15,912 nt of DNA from Wolbachia endosymbiont of Cylisticus convexus (GTDB lineage Bacteria > Pseudomonadota > Alphaproteobacteria > Rickettsiales > Anaplasmataceae), in the NCBI RefSeq assembly GCF_003344345.1, contig NZ_QPIP01000042.1:1-15912 (forward strand). The letters are read 5' to 3'. Shown in pieces: positions 7,133 to 15,063 of the stretch (the stretch's first letter is position 1; every line of letters starts with the position of its first letter). The notes beneath the pieces are model-generated. The model was given only the letters and a program-made list of their open reading frames with translations, did no database searches and was not told the DNA's origin. The position numbers and the translations under genes were made by a program.

Positions 7133-9778
7133 ATGAATTTCAACAAGCATCTTCGAGGCTACAAATTATGTTTGAGTCATCAAAAAGTAGATATCAAGGA
7201 ATTGATAAGCTTTTTGCAAAAGAATAGAAACATCACACAACTTTCTCTCGAGTGTTCTGGTATTGATGAAAGAGGAGCAAAAGCTTTAGCTAATTTTACA
7301 AACCTTACTGAACTTAATTTGGGTTATAACAAAATTGGTGATGAAGGAGTAAAAGCTTTAGCTAATCTTACAAAACTTATTAGACTTAATTTGAGTCATA
7401 ACAAAATTGGTGATGAAGGAGTAAAAGCTTTAGCTAATCTTACAAGCCTTACTGAACTTAATTTGGCTTATAACAACATTGGTGATGAAGGAGCAAAAGC
7501 TTTAGTTAAGCTTACAAACCTTACTGAATTTGATTTTAGGAGGAACAGTATTGGTGATGAAGGAGCAAAAGCTTTAGCTAAGCTTACAAACCTTACTGAA
7601 CTTGATTTTAGGGGGAACAGTATTGGTGAAGAAGGAGTAAAAGCTTTAGCTAATCTCACAAAACTTATTAGACTTGGTTTGGATAATAACAAAATTGGTG
7701 AAGAAGGAGTAAAAGCTTTAGCTGAATCTGAGGGATGCTGGGAACTCATAGATAAACTTGTTTGTATAGGTGAAAGGTGCTCTACAGATTATTGTAAACG
7801 TCTGAAAGCATCATGGTCTCAAGCAAGAACAAAATCTAACGGTAATGTTGGCAAGCTAGATGAAAATAGTGTAAAGAAGTTGTTTTTTGATCTTGCGCAA
7901 CGAAATTATCGCAGAGAGGAAATAGAGCTTCTGCTGAATGATCCTGATAAATATCCTTTTCTAATTAATTCAAGAGATGAACAAGGACACACACTATCCC
8001 ATTTCTATACTCACTCCCCTGAGATGCAAAAGTTTTTCTTTGAACGTGGCATAGTCCCTGAAGAAGAAAGGAATCAAAGAAGAGATGATAAACATATTGC
8101 ACAAGATGATCAATCTGTCCATAGAAGTCCAATAATTAAAAGGACAAATTTTTTTGCTAAAAAACTGGTTGAATCCACGAAAGCCAATAAAGAAGAGTTA
8201 AAAAAAGCAGCGGTTTCTTACGTAGAAAGTATAGAGCTATTAAAACAATATCAGAATGATGAAATAAGGCTAGGACTTCTTAGTTTAACTGATAATGAAA
8301 AAAGAAGTGTAATGGAGGAAACATTACGTAAGACTGATCCTATACCAGGTGATGAAGAATTTATTAAGGCTGTTATTGATAAAGCCGAGCAAGCACTAGA
8401 GCAGAAGTACTTAAGAAAGAACTGCCACGGGGAATATGACCAGGGATACCCTACAGAGAGGATGCAGTATGATTACGCAAGGGATGACGCAAAAATTACT
8501 ATACCTGAATCTATAGGTTATATAAAACTACTTATTGATAATTTTTCTGTTCCATTAAAAGAAAAAAAAGAATTGCTAGTTACTCTTATGGAGCAAAACC
8601 CAAGTTTGGTAATGAGCAAATTATCTAAGGTAAAAGAAAAACTTGGAAATAGCGTAATTCTCAATAAAGAACAGTTTAATAAAATAGAATTACATGGATT
8701 ATTAAATGATATAGACGAAGATAGAAAAGTAGATGAGTTGTTTAAAGAAATCAGTGGTTTAGATATAGAAAAGGTCTGGAGAGAGCAAAAAGAGTTCGTT
8801 CTTCTAAAACAAATATATATAGCAGCAACAACTTATGGTAATAGAAGTGCTTGCGGTCAAGGCGTATGGAAACAAATTATTGGTAGTATAAACGAAATTA
8901 GCTCCGAAATCGTGGCACAATATGATCGCTATTTAGAAGAAGAACAAAAGCTAGAAGCACGAAAAGATGTTATTATAAAAGAAAATATTCAGGCATTTCT
9001 GGAAGGTTTAGCTAATAAGCTAATTCAACATGTGGAACTTCATCCAGAATTGAAAGAAGCTCTTGGAGGTTTTGCTGCAGCCGTTGCGGATATTAATAAG
9101 CCTGAAGAAATTACCTTTAAACAGCAAAAAATTCTAGCAGAGATAAATAAATATTTAAGCGAAAATATAAAAGATGTTTTACAGAATTACAATAGAAGTA
9201 TACCAAGTAGAGGTGAATATGCTCTTGTTATCGAGGGATTGTCAGAGATAGAAGTAATGCAACGCTTTGCACAAGAGCTATTTAATCAGCAGAAGAATAT
9301 CATAAGAGAAACGGAAACTCAAATTGATGAAAATAGTGATTTTGATGCAGAAGATAATAGTAACAGTTATGCAACTATTAGTGAGAGCGACACAGATGAA
9401 GAATTTTATGATGCTAATGAGTCAATTTTTCCAGAGAAAAGCAAAACACTGTTAGTTCCAGAAAGATTACACTCAGAAACTTCAGTTATAGCAACGGATC
9501 AAACAAATGGTATTCAAAATAATAATCGACAGCCAAGTAATGCTGCTCCACGAATTGAAAAGAAAATTATTGTAGCTGCTTCCACGCTAACAATAGCTGG
9601 AGTTGCTTTAGGTGTAGCTATTGCAGTTTACTTAGAAATGTTAGCAGTGGGAATAGCAGTTGGAGCTTGTTGTCTTGTTGCTGCTGCAATCATATGCTAT
9701 TGTAATAGTCCTGCAAATTTACTTAAAGATAGCAATGCTGAAGTTGTAGTGAATCAAATAACAGTGGCAGAATTATAA
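7133..9778 (+). CDS. Leucine-rich-repeat protein with C-terminal membrane hairpin
   Basis: The protein has 881 residues, and AAGGT at 7124-7128 supports ATG 7133. Residues 34-197 are seven LRRs of exactly 24 residues, of the ribonuclease-inhibitor-like type (LTELNLGYNKIGDEGVKAL). Residues about 245-310 resemble one degenerate ankyrin unit (INSRDEQGHTLSHFY). Residues about 330-770 are helical and charged and include the Cys-containing segment TTYGNRSACGQGVWKQIIGS. A very acidic stretch follows (DAEDNS...ESDTDEEFYDANES). The C-terminus has two hydrophobic segments (about 812-834 and 836-857) with a short polar tail. There is no N-terminal signal peptide. LRR plus a membrane tail suggests a host-directed effector inserted in a vacuolar or host membrane, which is inference. 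The tail resembles that of the 392-aa protein downstream. Confidence 0.88.
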   Translation: MNFNKHLRGYKLCLSHQKVDIKELISFLQKNRNITQLSLECSGIDERGAKALANFTNLTELNLGYNKIGDEGVKALANLTKLIRLNLSHNKIGDEGVKALANLTSLTELNLAYNNIGDEGAKALVKLTNLTEFDFRRNSIGDEGAKALAKLTNLTELDFRGNSIGEEGVKALANLTKLIRLGLDNNKIGEEGVKALAESEGCWELIDKLVCIGERCSTDYCKRLKASWSQARTKSNGNVGKLDENSVKKLFFDLAQRNYRREEIELLLNDPDKYPFLINSRDEQGHTLSHFYTHSPEMQKFFFERGIVPEEERNQRRDDKHIAQDDQSVHRSPIIKRTNFFAKKLVESTKANKEELKKAAVSYVESIELLKQYQNDEIRLGLLSLTDNEKRSVMEETLRKTDPIPGDEEFIKAVIDKAEQALEQKYLRKNCHGEYDQGYPTERMQYDYARDDAKITIPESIGYIKLLIDNFSVPLKEKKELLVTLMEQNPSLVMSKLSKVKEKLGNSVILNKEQFNKIELHGLLNDIDEDRKVDELFKEISGLDIEKVWREQKEFVLLKQIYIAATTYGNRSACGQGVWKQIIGSINEISSEIVAQYDRYLEEEQKLEARKDVIIKENIQAFLEGLANKLIQHVELHPELKEALGGFAAAVADINKPEEITFKQQKILAEINKYLSENIKDVLQNYNRSIPSRGEYALVIEGLSEIEVMQRFAQELFNQQKNIIRETETQIDENSDFDAEDNSNSYATISESDTDEEFYDANESIFPEKSKTLLVPERLHSETSVIATDQTNGIQNNNRQPSNAAPRIEKKIIVAASTLTIAGVALGVAIAVYLEMLAVGIAVGACCLVAAAIICYCNSPANLLKDSNAEVVVNQITVAEL
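7232..7723 (+). repeat. Seven 72-bp tandem repeats coding for LRRs
   Basis: A 72-bp unit with the recurring core AAAGCTTTAGCTAA repeats in frame. Internal copies are nearly identical at DNA level; the first and last are more diverged. This indicates recent duplication or conversion and potential for copy-number change between strains. Confidence 0.85.
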
Positions 9779-9800
9779 CTTAAGGTAAGGAGAAGCAGGA

Positions 9801-9840
9801 GGGTTGGCTTTATTACATGGCTACCTATGAAAGGCCAACT
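9801..9840. repeat. Hairpin / possible IS5-end remnant after the LRR gene
   Basis: GTTGGCTTT (9803-9811) pairs with AAAGGCCAAC (9830-9839) apart from one bulged G. The left arm GGCTTTATTACATGGC also resembles the IS5 end at 4561-4577 (GGCTTTGTTGCATAGC), so it may be a remnant of such an element. No T-run follows directly, so a terminator role is doubtful. Confidence 0.4.
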
Positions 9841-9952
9841 ATGCAAGCAACTTACTGAAAATCTTATTTTTTTGTAATCAATTTATCCAATTTTAGTGGG
9901 AGTGTTGAATTTACTAACTTTTCATAAGTGAGATTAAAGAATTACAGAAGAT

Positions 9953-10072
9953 TTAATAATTTATAGACTCTTCTAAAGAAATTATCTTTCTGTCAGCTTC
10001 TCTTATCGATGATAGTTCTAGTTCTTTATAGTCTACCAAACCGGTAGTTCTATTTGCTATTTTTTGACTCAT
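9953..10072 (-). CDS. Small 39-aa protein, divergent from the 392-aa gene
   Basis: On the minus strand a GGAGG site (10079-10083) lies six bases before ATG 10072. The frame gives MSQKIANRTTGLVDYKEL and ends SLEESINY with TAA at 9953. The composition (charged, one likely helix, no membrane segment) is protein-like, and the RBS and spacing are good. I do not recognise the family; it may be a tiny accessory protein or the N-terminal remnant of a larger gene. Its start is about 100 bases from the start of the divergent gene at 10175, so the two may share a control region. Confidence 0.5.
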   Translation of the reverse strand: MSQKIANRTTGLVDYKELELSSIREADRKIISLEESINY

Positions 10073-10163
10073 GTCAAACCTCCATTTTTTATGTTAATTT
10101 ATTACTTCTTTCTTGATTCTTTTATTAAAATATGTAATAGTTAAATTATATTGTCTTTTTAGT

Positions 10164-10171
10164 GGGAGGAG
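10164..10171 (+). promoter_or_regulatory. Strong ribosome binding site of the 392-aa gene
   Basis: GGGAGGAG lies three bases before ATG 10175 (five bases from its GGAGG core). It is among the strongest Shine-Dalgarno matches in the window and fixes the start. Confidence 0.6.
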
Positions 10172-10174
10172 ATT

Positions 10175-11353
10175 ATGGGTGGTTTGAATGGTCGTAGTAC
10201 TTATATTGGCATTGATGATTGGAGGTGTATATTTAATACGGTAGAAGGTGACAGTAGCTTAGATGAGCATAATGTAATCGATAAAATAAAGGAAAAATTA
10301 AAAGAAAAAAGTGAAGGTGAATATAAAGAGTGGAAGGGACGTAATTTTGATATAGATTATTCTCTCAGTGTCCAGGATGATGATACGGGAATTTTAGGTG
10401 CCGGGTTGTTGGCAGGGGCGGCTGCAAATAGGAGTTTAAGAATATTGCGAGCTCTATTAGATAGAGGAGCTACTTTCGCTAATCAACCTTCTCTCATACA
10501 TTCAGGAAGAGAGGATCGTGAGCAGATAGTAAAATTTCTAGCAGTACATGAATTTGAGTTCAAATTATCTGAAACAGTATATCTGGGTTTTCTTTCAGAA
10601 GATGGTTGTTTTTTTTTAAAACAGTTGGAATATTGGAATAGATGTCTAGATGAAGTAAAAAGAATGAAGGAAGAAAAGATTTATAGTAATGTTACGTTTT
10701 ACAATGTTTTGACAGGTGATAGTAATGAATTAGCATATAGTGCATGGAAGGGAGTTTTATTAAAAACATCAGAAGGTGACTATAAAAGTAAATTTCCTAT
10801 ATATAGTAATGATCTAAAGCATCAACTCAAAATAGGAAATCAGAGATTGGATGATTTGCAGATAGCTGAGAGAATTATAGGTAAGATATTTGCTAAACGT
10901 GTAGGGAAAGAAGGTCCGTTTAGTCGTAAGATCGCTGGATATTTAAGTAATGAAGATATAGAAAACTTAAGAAAAGCAACAATTCAAGTTCAAGAGCCAA
11001 ACGATCCCTCTTCTACAATAAAGAATGAGTGTGGTGAAACTTCGAGATGCCTAGCTAAAGATGAAAATATAATACAGCCTTTAAAAGAGGCAGAAACTAA
11101 ACAAATAATTAGCAAAGCAATAAAAACTGGTGTTACTTTGGGTATTATAACTGCACTGACAATAGGTATTGGGTGCAGTATTGCCGGCGTTGAGTTATCA
11201 ATATTGGCTATAGCTGGCATAGCTGTAGCAGCTGCGTTAGTAATAGGAGTTATTGCTAGTGGTATCACATATTCAGTATTAAAGCCTAGTGATAAGCTAG
11301 ATAAACCTGACTTAGAAGCAGCTAATCAACAAATAGATGGAAAAGTTTGCTAA
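10175..11353 (+). CDS. Putative effector with C-terminal membrane hairpin, degenerate ankyrin-like
   Basis: The protein has 392 residues with no N-terminal signal peptide. Residues about 65-120 (GAGLLAGAAANRSLRILRAL, LLDRGATFANQPSLIHSG) have the helix-turn-helix and LLxxGA pattern of a degenerate ankyrin repeat. The middle is charged and unrecognised (YWNRCLDEVKRMKEEKIY). The C-terminus has two long hydrophobic segments, roughly 319-340 and 342-367 (IITALTIGIGCSIAG, ILAIAGIAVAAALVIGVIA), then a polar tail GITYSVLKPSDKLDKPDL. This resembles the tail of the 881-aa LRR protein and is an arrangement I associate with Wolbachia ankyrin/effector proteins. The gene stands alone, with the 39-aa gene divergent upstream. 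A host membrane role is inference; the enzymatic function is unknown. Confidence 0.85.
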   Translation: MGGLNGRSTYIGIDDWRCIFNTVEGDSSLDEHNVIDKIKEKLKEKSEGEYKEWKGRNFDIDYSLSVQDDDTGILGAGLLAGAAANRSLRILRALLDRGATFANQPSLIHSGREDREQIVKFLAVHEFEFKLSETVYLGFLSEDGCFFLKQLEYWNRCLDEVKRMKEEKIYSNVTFYNVLTGDSNELAYSAWKGVLLKTSEGDYKSKFPIYSNDLKHQLKIGNQRLDDLQIAERIIGKIFAKRVGKEGPFSRKIAGYLSNEDIENLRKATIQVQEPNDPSSTIKNECGETSRCLAKDENIIQPLKEAETKQIISKAIKTGVTLGIITALTIGIGCSIAGVELSILAIAGIAVAAALVIGVIASGITYSVLKPSDKLDKPDLEAANQQIDGKVC

Positions 11354-11778
11354 CAAAAGCCCAAGCAGAAGGGAGGGCCATCTTTTACCTTCTTTTGTAT
11401 TTTTTGTTGGGAAAACCCTATTAAGTTAATAGCTTAAGATAATTTCTAAAAAAGTTATTCTGATGCTTATGATTTTTGGAGTATGATGAATTTTTCTTCT
11501 GCAGCATCACATGTCAGCTAAAAAGAGGTCATTGGAAGCATTTGGTGTTTCTGTTGGAGCATTTTAGGCTTTTTTGCTAGTTTTTCACATGTAGGTTGAG
11601 TATATTAAGATTCTTATTATCTTCATTGATATATTTACATAATTGAGTGTCAGTTTCTATCCACTACATTAGCTATAATAGTTTAGACTTGATTCCTCCA
11701 TAGCAGCTTCTTTTGCAATGGTGGTACCTTTTAATTTTCTGGCACATCGATCTCCTGTTGCTTTTGTAAATTAAGATG
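11354..11778. other. Gene-free stretch between accessory genes and the recombinase module
   Basis: The two flanking genes converge here. No intact gene is seen. On the minus strand a short frame at 11669-11761 (ATGDRCARKLKGTTIAKEAA) reads like protein but lacks a start, so it may be a gene remnant. AGAAGG and CCTTCT at about 11366-11393 could form a weak hairpin after the 392-aa gene. Being next to a serine recombinase, the region could include a phage attachment site, but no site can be identified from one junction. Confidence 0.5.
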
Positions 11779-13246
11779 CTAAGCCGAAAACCTCTTCATC
11801 TGCTCACTCCATAGCATTGGTATTTCTCTCAAATCAACTAACTTCAAACCTCTTGGTTGTTTTCCACTCACTATGTCTTCTTTAATCTTTGGTGCTAAAT
11901 AATTCAGCCTTAAAATTTGCTGTATACGTCTTGTACCTATATTAATTTTGGCACTCAGCTCTTTTATATTTGCGTATTTTCCCTCTTCTAGTTGACGTTT
12001 CCACAGGTGGGCTCTTACCACTGCTTTCAGTAGTGCATTATTTGTTTTTCCTTCTGGCTCTACTACTGTGCATTTATTCCCTTTCTTCTTTATTGGAATA
12101 AATGTTTCCTCTGACTCAGAATATACCTCTATTCCATCTTCTTTTACCATTACTTTCTTTATTAACTTTTTCTACTACTTCTTTCTGTTCTCTGAAACTT
12201 AAATTTTTCCACTCTTCTCCCCATTTTTCATATAGCTGCTCTGTCTTTCTCATCACTTCTTTTTCTACTTCTCCTGCTATTACATTTCGATTTACTGATT
12301 CACAACCTTTTCCCCTTAAATGATCGTTGCATACGTAATATCGATATCTCTTATTCTCCTTTTTTGCATATGTCAGTGTCATATTTACACTACAGCTCTT
12401 GCACTTGATTATTCCCTTAAGCAGTGCTTCCTCATATTTTGCTTTTCTATATGGCTGATTCTTTATCAATTCCTGCGCTTTTTGCCATTTTTCCTCTTTT
12501 ATTATTGCTTCATGCTTTCCCTCATACTCTTTTTCATAATGTTTAATTTTTCCCATATATATCGGATTTGTTATTATTCTCCTTACCGTCGCTTTTTTAA
12601 AGATATCAGACCTTGTTCGGTATCCTCCTCTGTTTAATTCCCTTGCCAACTCTGCCATTGACTTCAGCTCCACATATCTTTCAAATATATGCTTCACTGT
12701 TTTTGCTTCTTTCTCATTTATTATTAATTCTTTATCTTTTACATCATACCCTAGCGGCACAGTTCCACCCATCCATAAACCTTGCTCTTTTGATGTTGCT
12801 ATTTTATTTTTTACTCTCTCTACTATCATCTCTCTTTCTAATTGTGCTGCTCCTGACAATACTGTTTGTACAAACTTTCCCATTGGCGTATTATTGTCAA
12901 ATATCTGTGTTACTGCTACAAAATTTACTCTATGCCTTCTAAAAAATGACGTTACTTCGATGCTGTCTTTTGTTTCTCTCGAGAGCCTATCTAGCGTATA
13001 TACTACTACACAATCTACTTCTCCTCCCTTTACATCTTCAAACAACTCCTTTATTGCTGGTCTTTCTAAATTTTTCCCTGAAAATCCGCCATCATCGTAC
13101 CTTTTTGCCAATACTACCCAACCCTCTCTGCTCTTTATATACTTTTCACATGCTACTCGTTGCGCGTCCAAGCTGTTGAACTTCTGCTCTAGACCGTCTT
13201 CATTTGATTTTCTTGTATATATCGCACATCTTACTTCTTTTAGCAT
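11779..13246 (-). pseudogene. Phage WO large serine recombinase (integrase), frameshifted
   Basis: ATG 13246 with GGAAG upstream is preferred over the TTG at 13252. The N-terminal resolvase domain has YTRKS with the catalytic Ser at residue 14, and YTLDRLSR at about 83-90. A recombinase domain follows (about 165-265), then a zinc ribbon with C282, C285, C306 and C315. The frame is broken near 12150-12157: one frame ends at 12116, while the natural continuation (MVKEDGIEVYSESEET to MLWSEQMKRF, 123 residues ending at 11779) is in another frame. Deleting one A from the AAA at 12154-12156 restores EKVNKEVMVKED. The missing C-terminal part includes a helix-turn-helix-like segment, NIKELSAKINIGTRRIQQIL. 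The catalytic domain is intact, but the product would lack its C-terminal domain. The enzyme would normally integrate and excise the phage. Confidence 0.88.
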
Positions 13247-13248
13247 TT

Positions 13249-13680
13249 TCAACTTCCATTTTTATCACGCATCCCAAATAATAAAGGTCCGTTGTAACTC
13301 ATTCCCATTATTTCCCCTGCTACTGCTGATAATGACGTATAAAACTCTTCTCTGTAGATTAAACCCTTATCTGTTACCATTACCGCATGCATCTCTTCTC
13401 CTCTCTCTAATATTAGCTCTGTTCCTGCTACTGGAAGTTTGTCACTACTTATTCTTTTTCCCTTCTCTAGTCGATCTGCCAGATACTCTAGTCTTTTTGC
13501 TCCTTTTCTTGACATTTCTCCATACGCTTTTTCCTGCATTCTATAAGCTAATCTTGGTATCAGATATTTCTTTGAGTATCTAGGCGCCTCTTCCCCAAAT
13601 ACCTTCTTCCACGTTTTTCTCAGCTCACCCAAAGGTTTTCTCTCTAAATTCATTACTTTCTTTTCTATTTCTTTCTCCAT
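13249..13680 (-). CDS. DUF2924 protein of the WO recombinase module
   Basis: The 143-residue protein shows the DUF2924 pattern: the N-terminal basic helical part LRKTWKKVFGEEAPRYSKKYL, LIPRLAYRMQE, then GTELILERGEEMHAVMVTDK and SLSAVAGEIMGMSYNGPLLFG. ATG 13680 is preceded by AAGGG eight bases away. Its TGA (13249-13251) lies three bases before the recombinase ATG, and GGAAG inside its last codons serves as the recombinase RBS, so the two are translationally coupled. DUF2924 genes are regularly found beside serine recombinases in prophages and may assist or regulate recombination; the biochemical role is unknown. The fold has no membrane segment. Confidence 0.9.
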   Translation of the reverse strand: MEKEIEKKVMNLERKPLGELRKTWKKVFGEEAPRYSKKYLIPRLAYRMQEKAYGEMSRKGAKRLEYLADRLEKGKRISSDKLPVAGTELILERGEEMHAVMVTDKGLIYREEFYTSLSAVAGEIMGMSYNGPLLFGMRDKNGS

Positions 13681-13684
13681 ATTT

Positions 13685-14159
13685 TTAGCCCTTCATAAAT
13701 AGCTTTTCAATTCTGTCTGTTTCTTTTTTCAATACTTCAGTTACTTCTTTACTGGTTTTTCGCATAATCCATCGCTGTCATTCCAAATTTATCCGCTTGC
13801 TCTATTTCTCCTCCAGCTTTCACTAGCTCCTCCACTATTTCTTTTTCACCTACCATGCACGCAAGGTGTAGAGGTATGCATTTATTTCCATATTCCTCAG
13901 CATTTACGTCTGCTCCTGATTTTATCAATTCCCTCACGATTTCTAGACGTTTCTCCGTTACCGCTAGGTGCAGTGCTGTGTATCCTTCTATATCTTTAGC
14001 ATTCACATTCGCTCCTTTTTCGACTAATAACTCCACTGTTTTTACCTCTACTGCATAATGTAGAGCTGTTCTTCCATTCTCGTCTCTTTCATAAATATTT
14101 TTAAATGAGTTCTCTAACAATTCTTTTGCTGACTTATTAAATTTGCCAAACTTTAACAT
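13685..14159 (-). CDS. Small ankyrin-repeat protein; C-terminal end probably frameshifted
   Basis: Start ATG 14159, preceded by GAGG six bases upstream, is chosen over a GTG at 14171 that overlaps the RBS. The intact frame ends at 13749 (136 residues). It has about four ankyrin repeats: NGRTALHYAVEVKTVELLV, GYTALHLAVTEKRLEIVREL, KCIPLHLACMVGEKEIVEEL and FGMTAMDYA. The last helix is cut by the stop. Shifting at the T5 run (13756-13760; A5 in the coding sense) continues with KTSKEVTEVLKKETDRIEKLFMKG to TAA at 13685, right before the DUF2924 RBS, so the real gene probably ended there. Ankyrin proteins bind host proteins; this one lies between the second ankyrin gene and DUF2924 in the same transcription direction. 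Confidence 0.8.
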
Positions 14160-14185
14160 AATCCACCTCACCTTTTCTTTAAATT

Positions 14186-14896
14186 TTAAGCCTTCTTTCT
14201 CACCACCTCATCTATCATTTCGTTCACTTGGCCCATTATCTTGCTTGCTAAATTTTTACATTCTTCCTTTATTAGTGACTTATCTTTCTTCCTTATTTCT
14301 CCTATCTCTATTATTTTTAGCTCCGGTAAATAACTCCCATTCAACATGTCTGCTATTTCTCCCACTAGCCTCTCTATTCCATAGCATGTCAGTTCTCTAC
14401 TTTTTGTTATTCCTCCTTGTTCTCTCAGAAATTTACTCGCCTCTTCACTCTCTTTGCTATCACATAGACGATACTTTTCACTTTCCCAGATGTAATACAT
14501 TGGTGTTGCACCGTACTTATTCAGTTGATTAACTTCAGCTCCCGCTTTTACTAGCTCTTTTATTATTTCAACTCCTGCTCCTCCTATTTTGCACGCAGAG
14601 TGGAGTGGCGTACATCCAGTGACATATTGAGTGGCATTTACTTCTGCTCCCGACCTTAGCAGCACTTTTACATTTTCTAAACTCTTTGCGAATACTGCAC
14701 AGTGTAGAGGTGTATAACCATTTTTATCTCTTGCATTTACCTCTGCTCCTTTTTTTATTAATAATCTCACTGTTTTGTAATCAGAGATTTCTACTGCTTG
14801 GTGCAAGATCGTCTCTCCTTCTTCATTTCTTTTATTAATATCGTTACTTGATACTTCTTTAAAAAACTTACTAAAAGATTCTTTGCTAAACTTCAT
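14186..14896 (-). CDS. Ankyrin-repeat protein
   Basis: The protein has 236 residues; GAGGT five bases upstream supports ATG 14896. Ankyrin repeats span about residues 20-160: EGETILHQAVEISDYKTVRL, NGYTPLHCAVFAKSLENVKV, TGCTPLHSACKIGGAGVEII and a degenerate KYGATPMYYIWESEKYRL. The remainder (about 160-236) is a charged helical tail (IGEIRKKDKSLIKEECKNLA). It has no signal or membrane segment. It lies 26 bases upstream of the other ankyrin gene on the same strand, and the two resemble each other at the N-terminus (MKFSKESFSKFFKE versus MLKFGKFNKSAKELLENSF), suggesting tandem duplication. The position matches the ankyrin pair next to DUF2924 in WO prophages. The host partner is unknown. Confidence 0.9.
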   Translation of the reverse strand: MKFSKESFSKFFKEVSSNDINKRNEEGETILHQAVEISDYKTVRLLIKKGAEVNARDKNGYTPLHCAVFAKSLENVKVLLRSGAEVNATQYVTGCTPLHSACKIGGAGVEIIKELVKAGAEVNQLNKYGATPMYYIWESEKYRLCDSKESEEASKFLREQGGITKSRELTCYGIERLVGEIADMLNGSYLPELKIIEIGEIRKKDKSLIKEECKNLASKIMGQVNEMIDEVVRKKA

Positions 14897-15063
14897 ACTT
14901 ACCTCACAAAACTAGCTTTTCTAGCGTTAGATAAATTTCTTATATTTACCTGCTGCTATTCAAGTCATGTCCTTTTTAGCATGAGAAAGCAAGTCTTTTT
15001 CTTTTTATTTCATACATTTTTACCTATTATTAATATAATATATGAGGATCTAAATATAAGTAT

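Noticed and set aside
7232..7723. CRISPR-like array
   Set aside because: The 72-bp units are contiguous in-frame LRR codons without spacers.
7468..7749. Open frame on the minus strand across the LRR repeats
   Set aside because: It is a mirror of the 72-bp repeats with low-complexity Ser/Pro/Phe content and no RBS.
11360..11405. Rho-independent terminator after the 392-aa gene
   Set aside because: The stem is only six base pairs with a long loop, and the T-rich stretch is poorly placed.
12102..13583. Several plus-strand open frames rich in Leu, Phe and Ser
   Set aside because: They are antisense shadows of the recombinase and DUF2924 genes, caused by its purine-rich coding strand.
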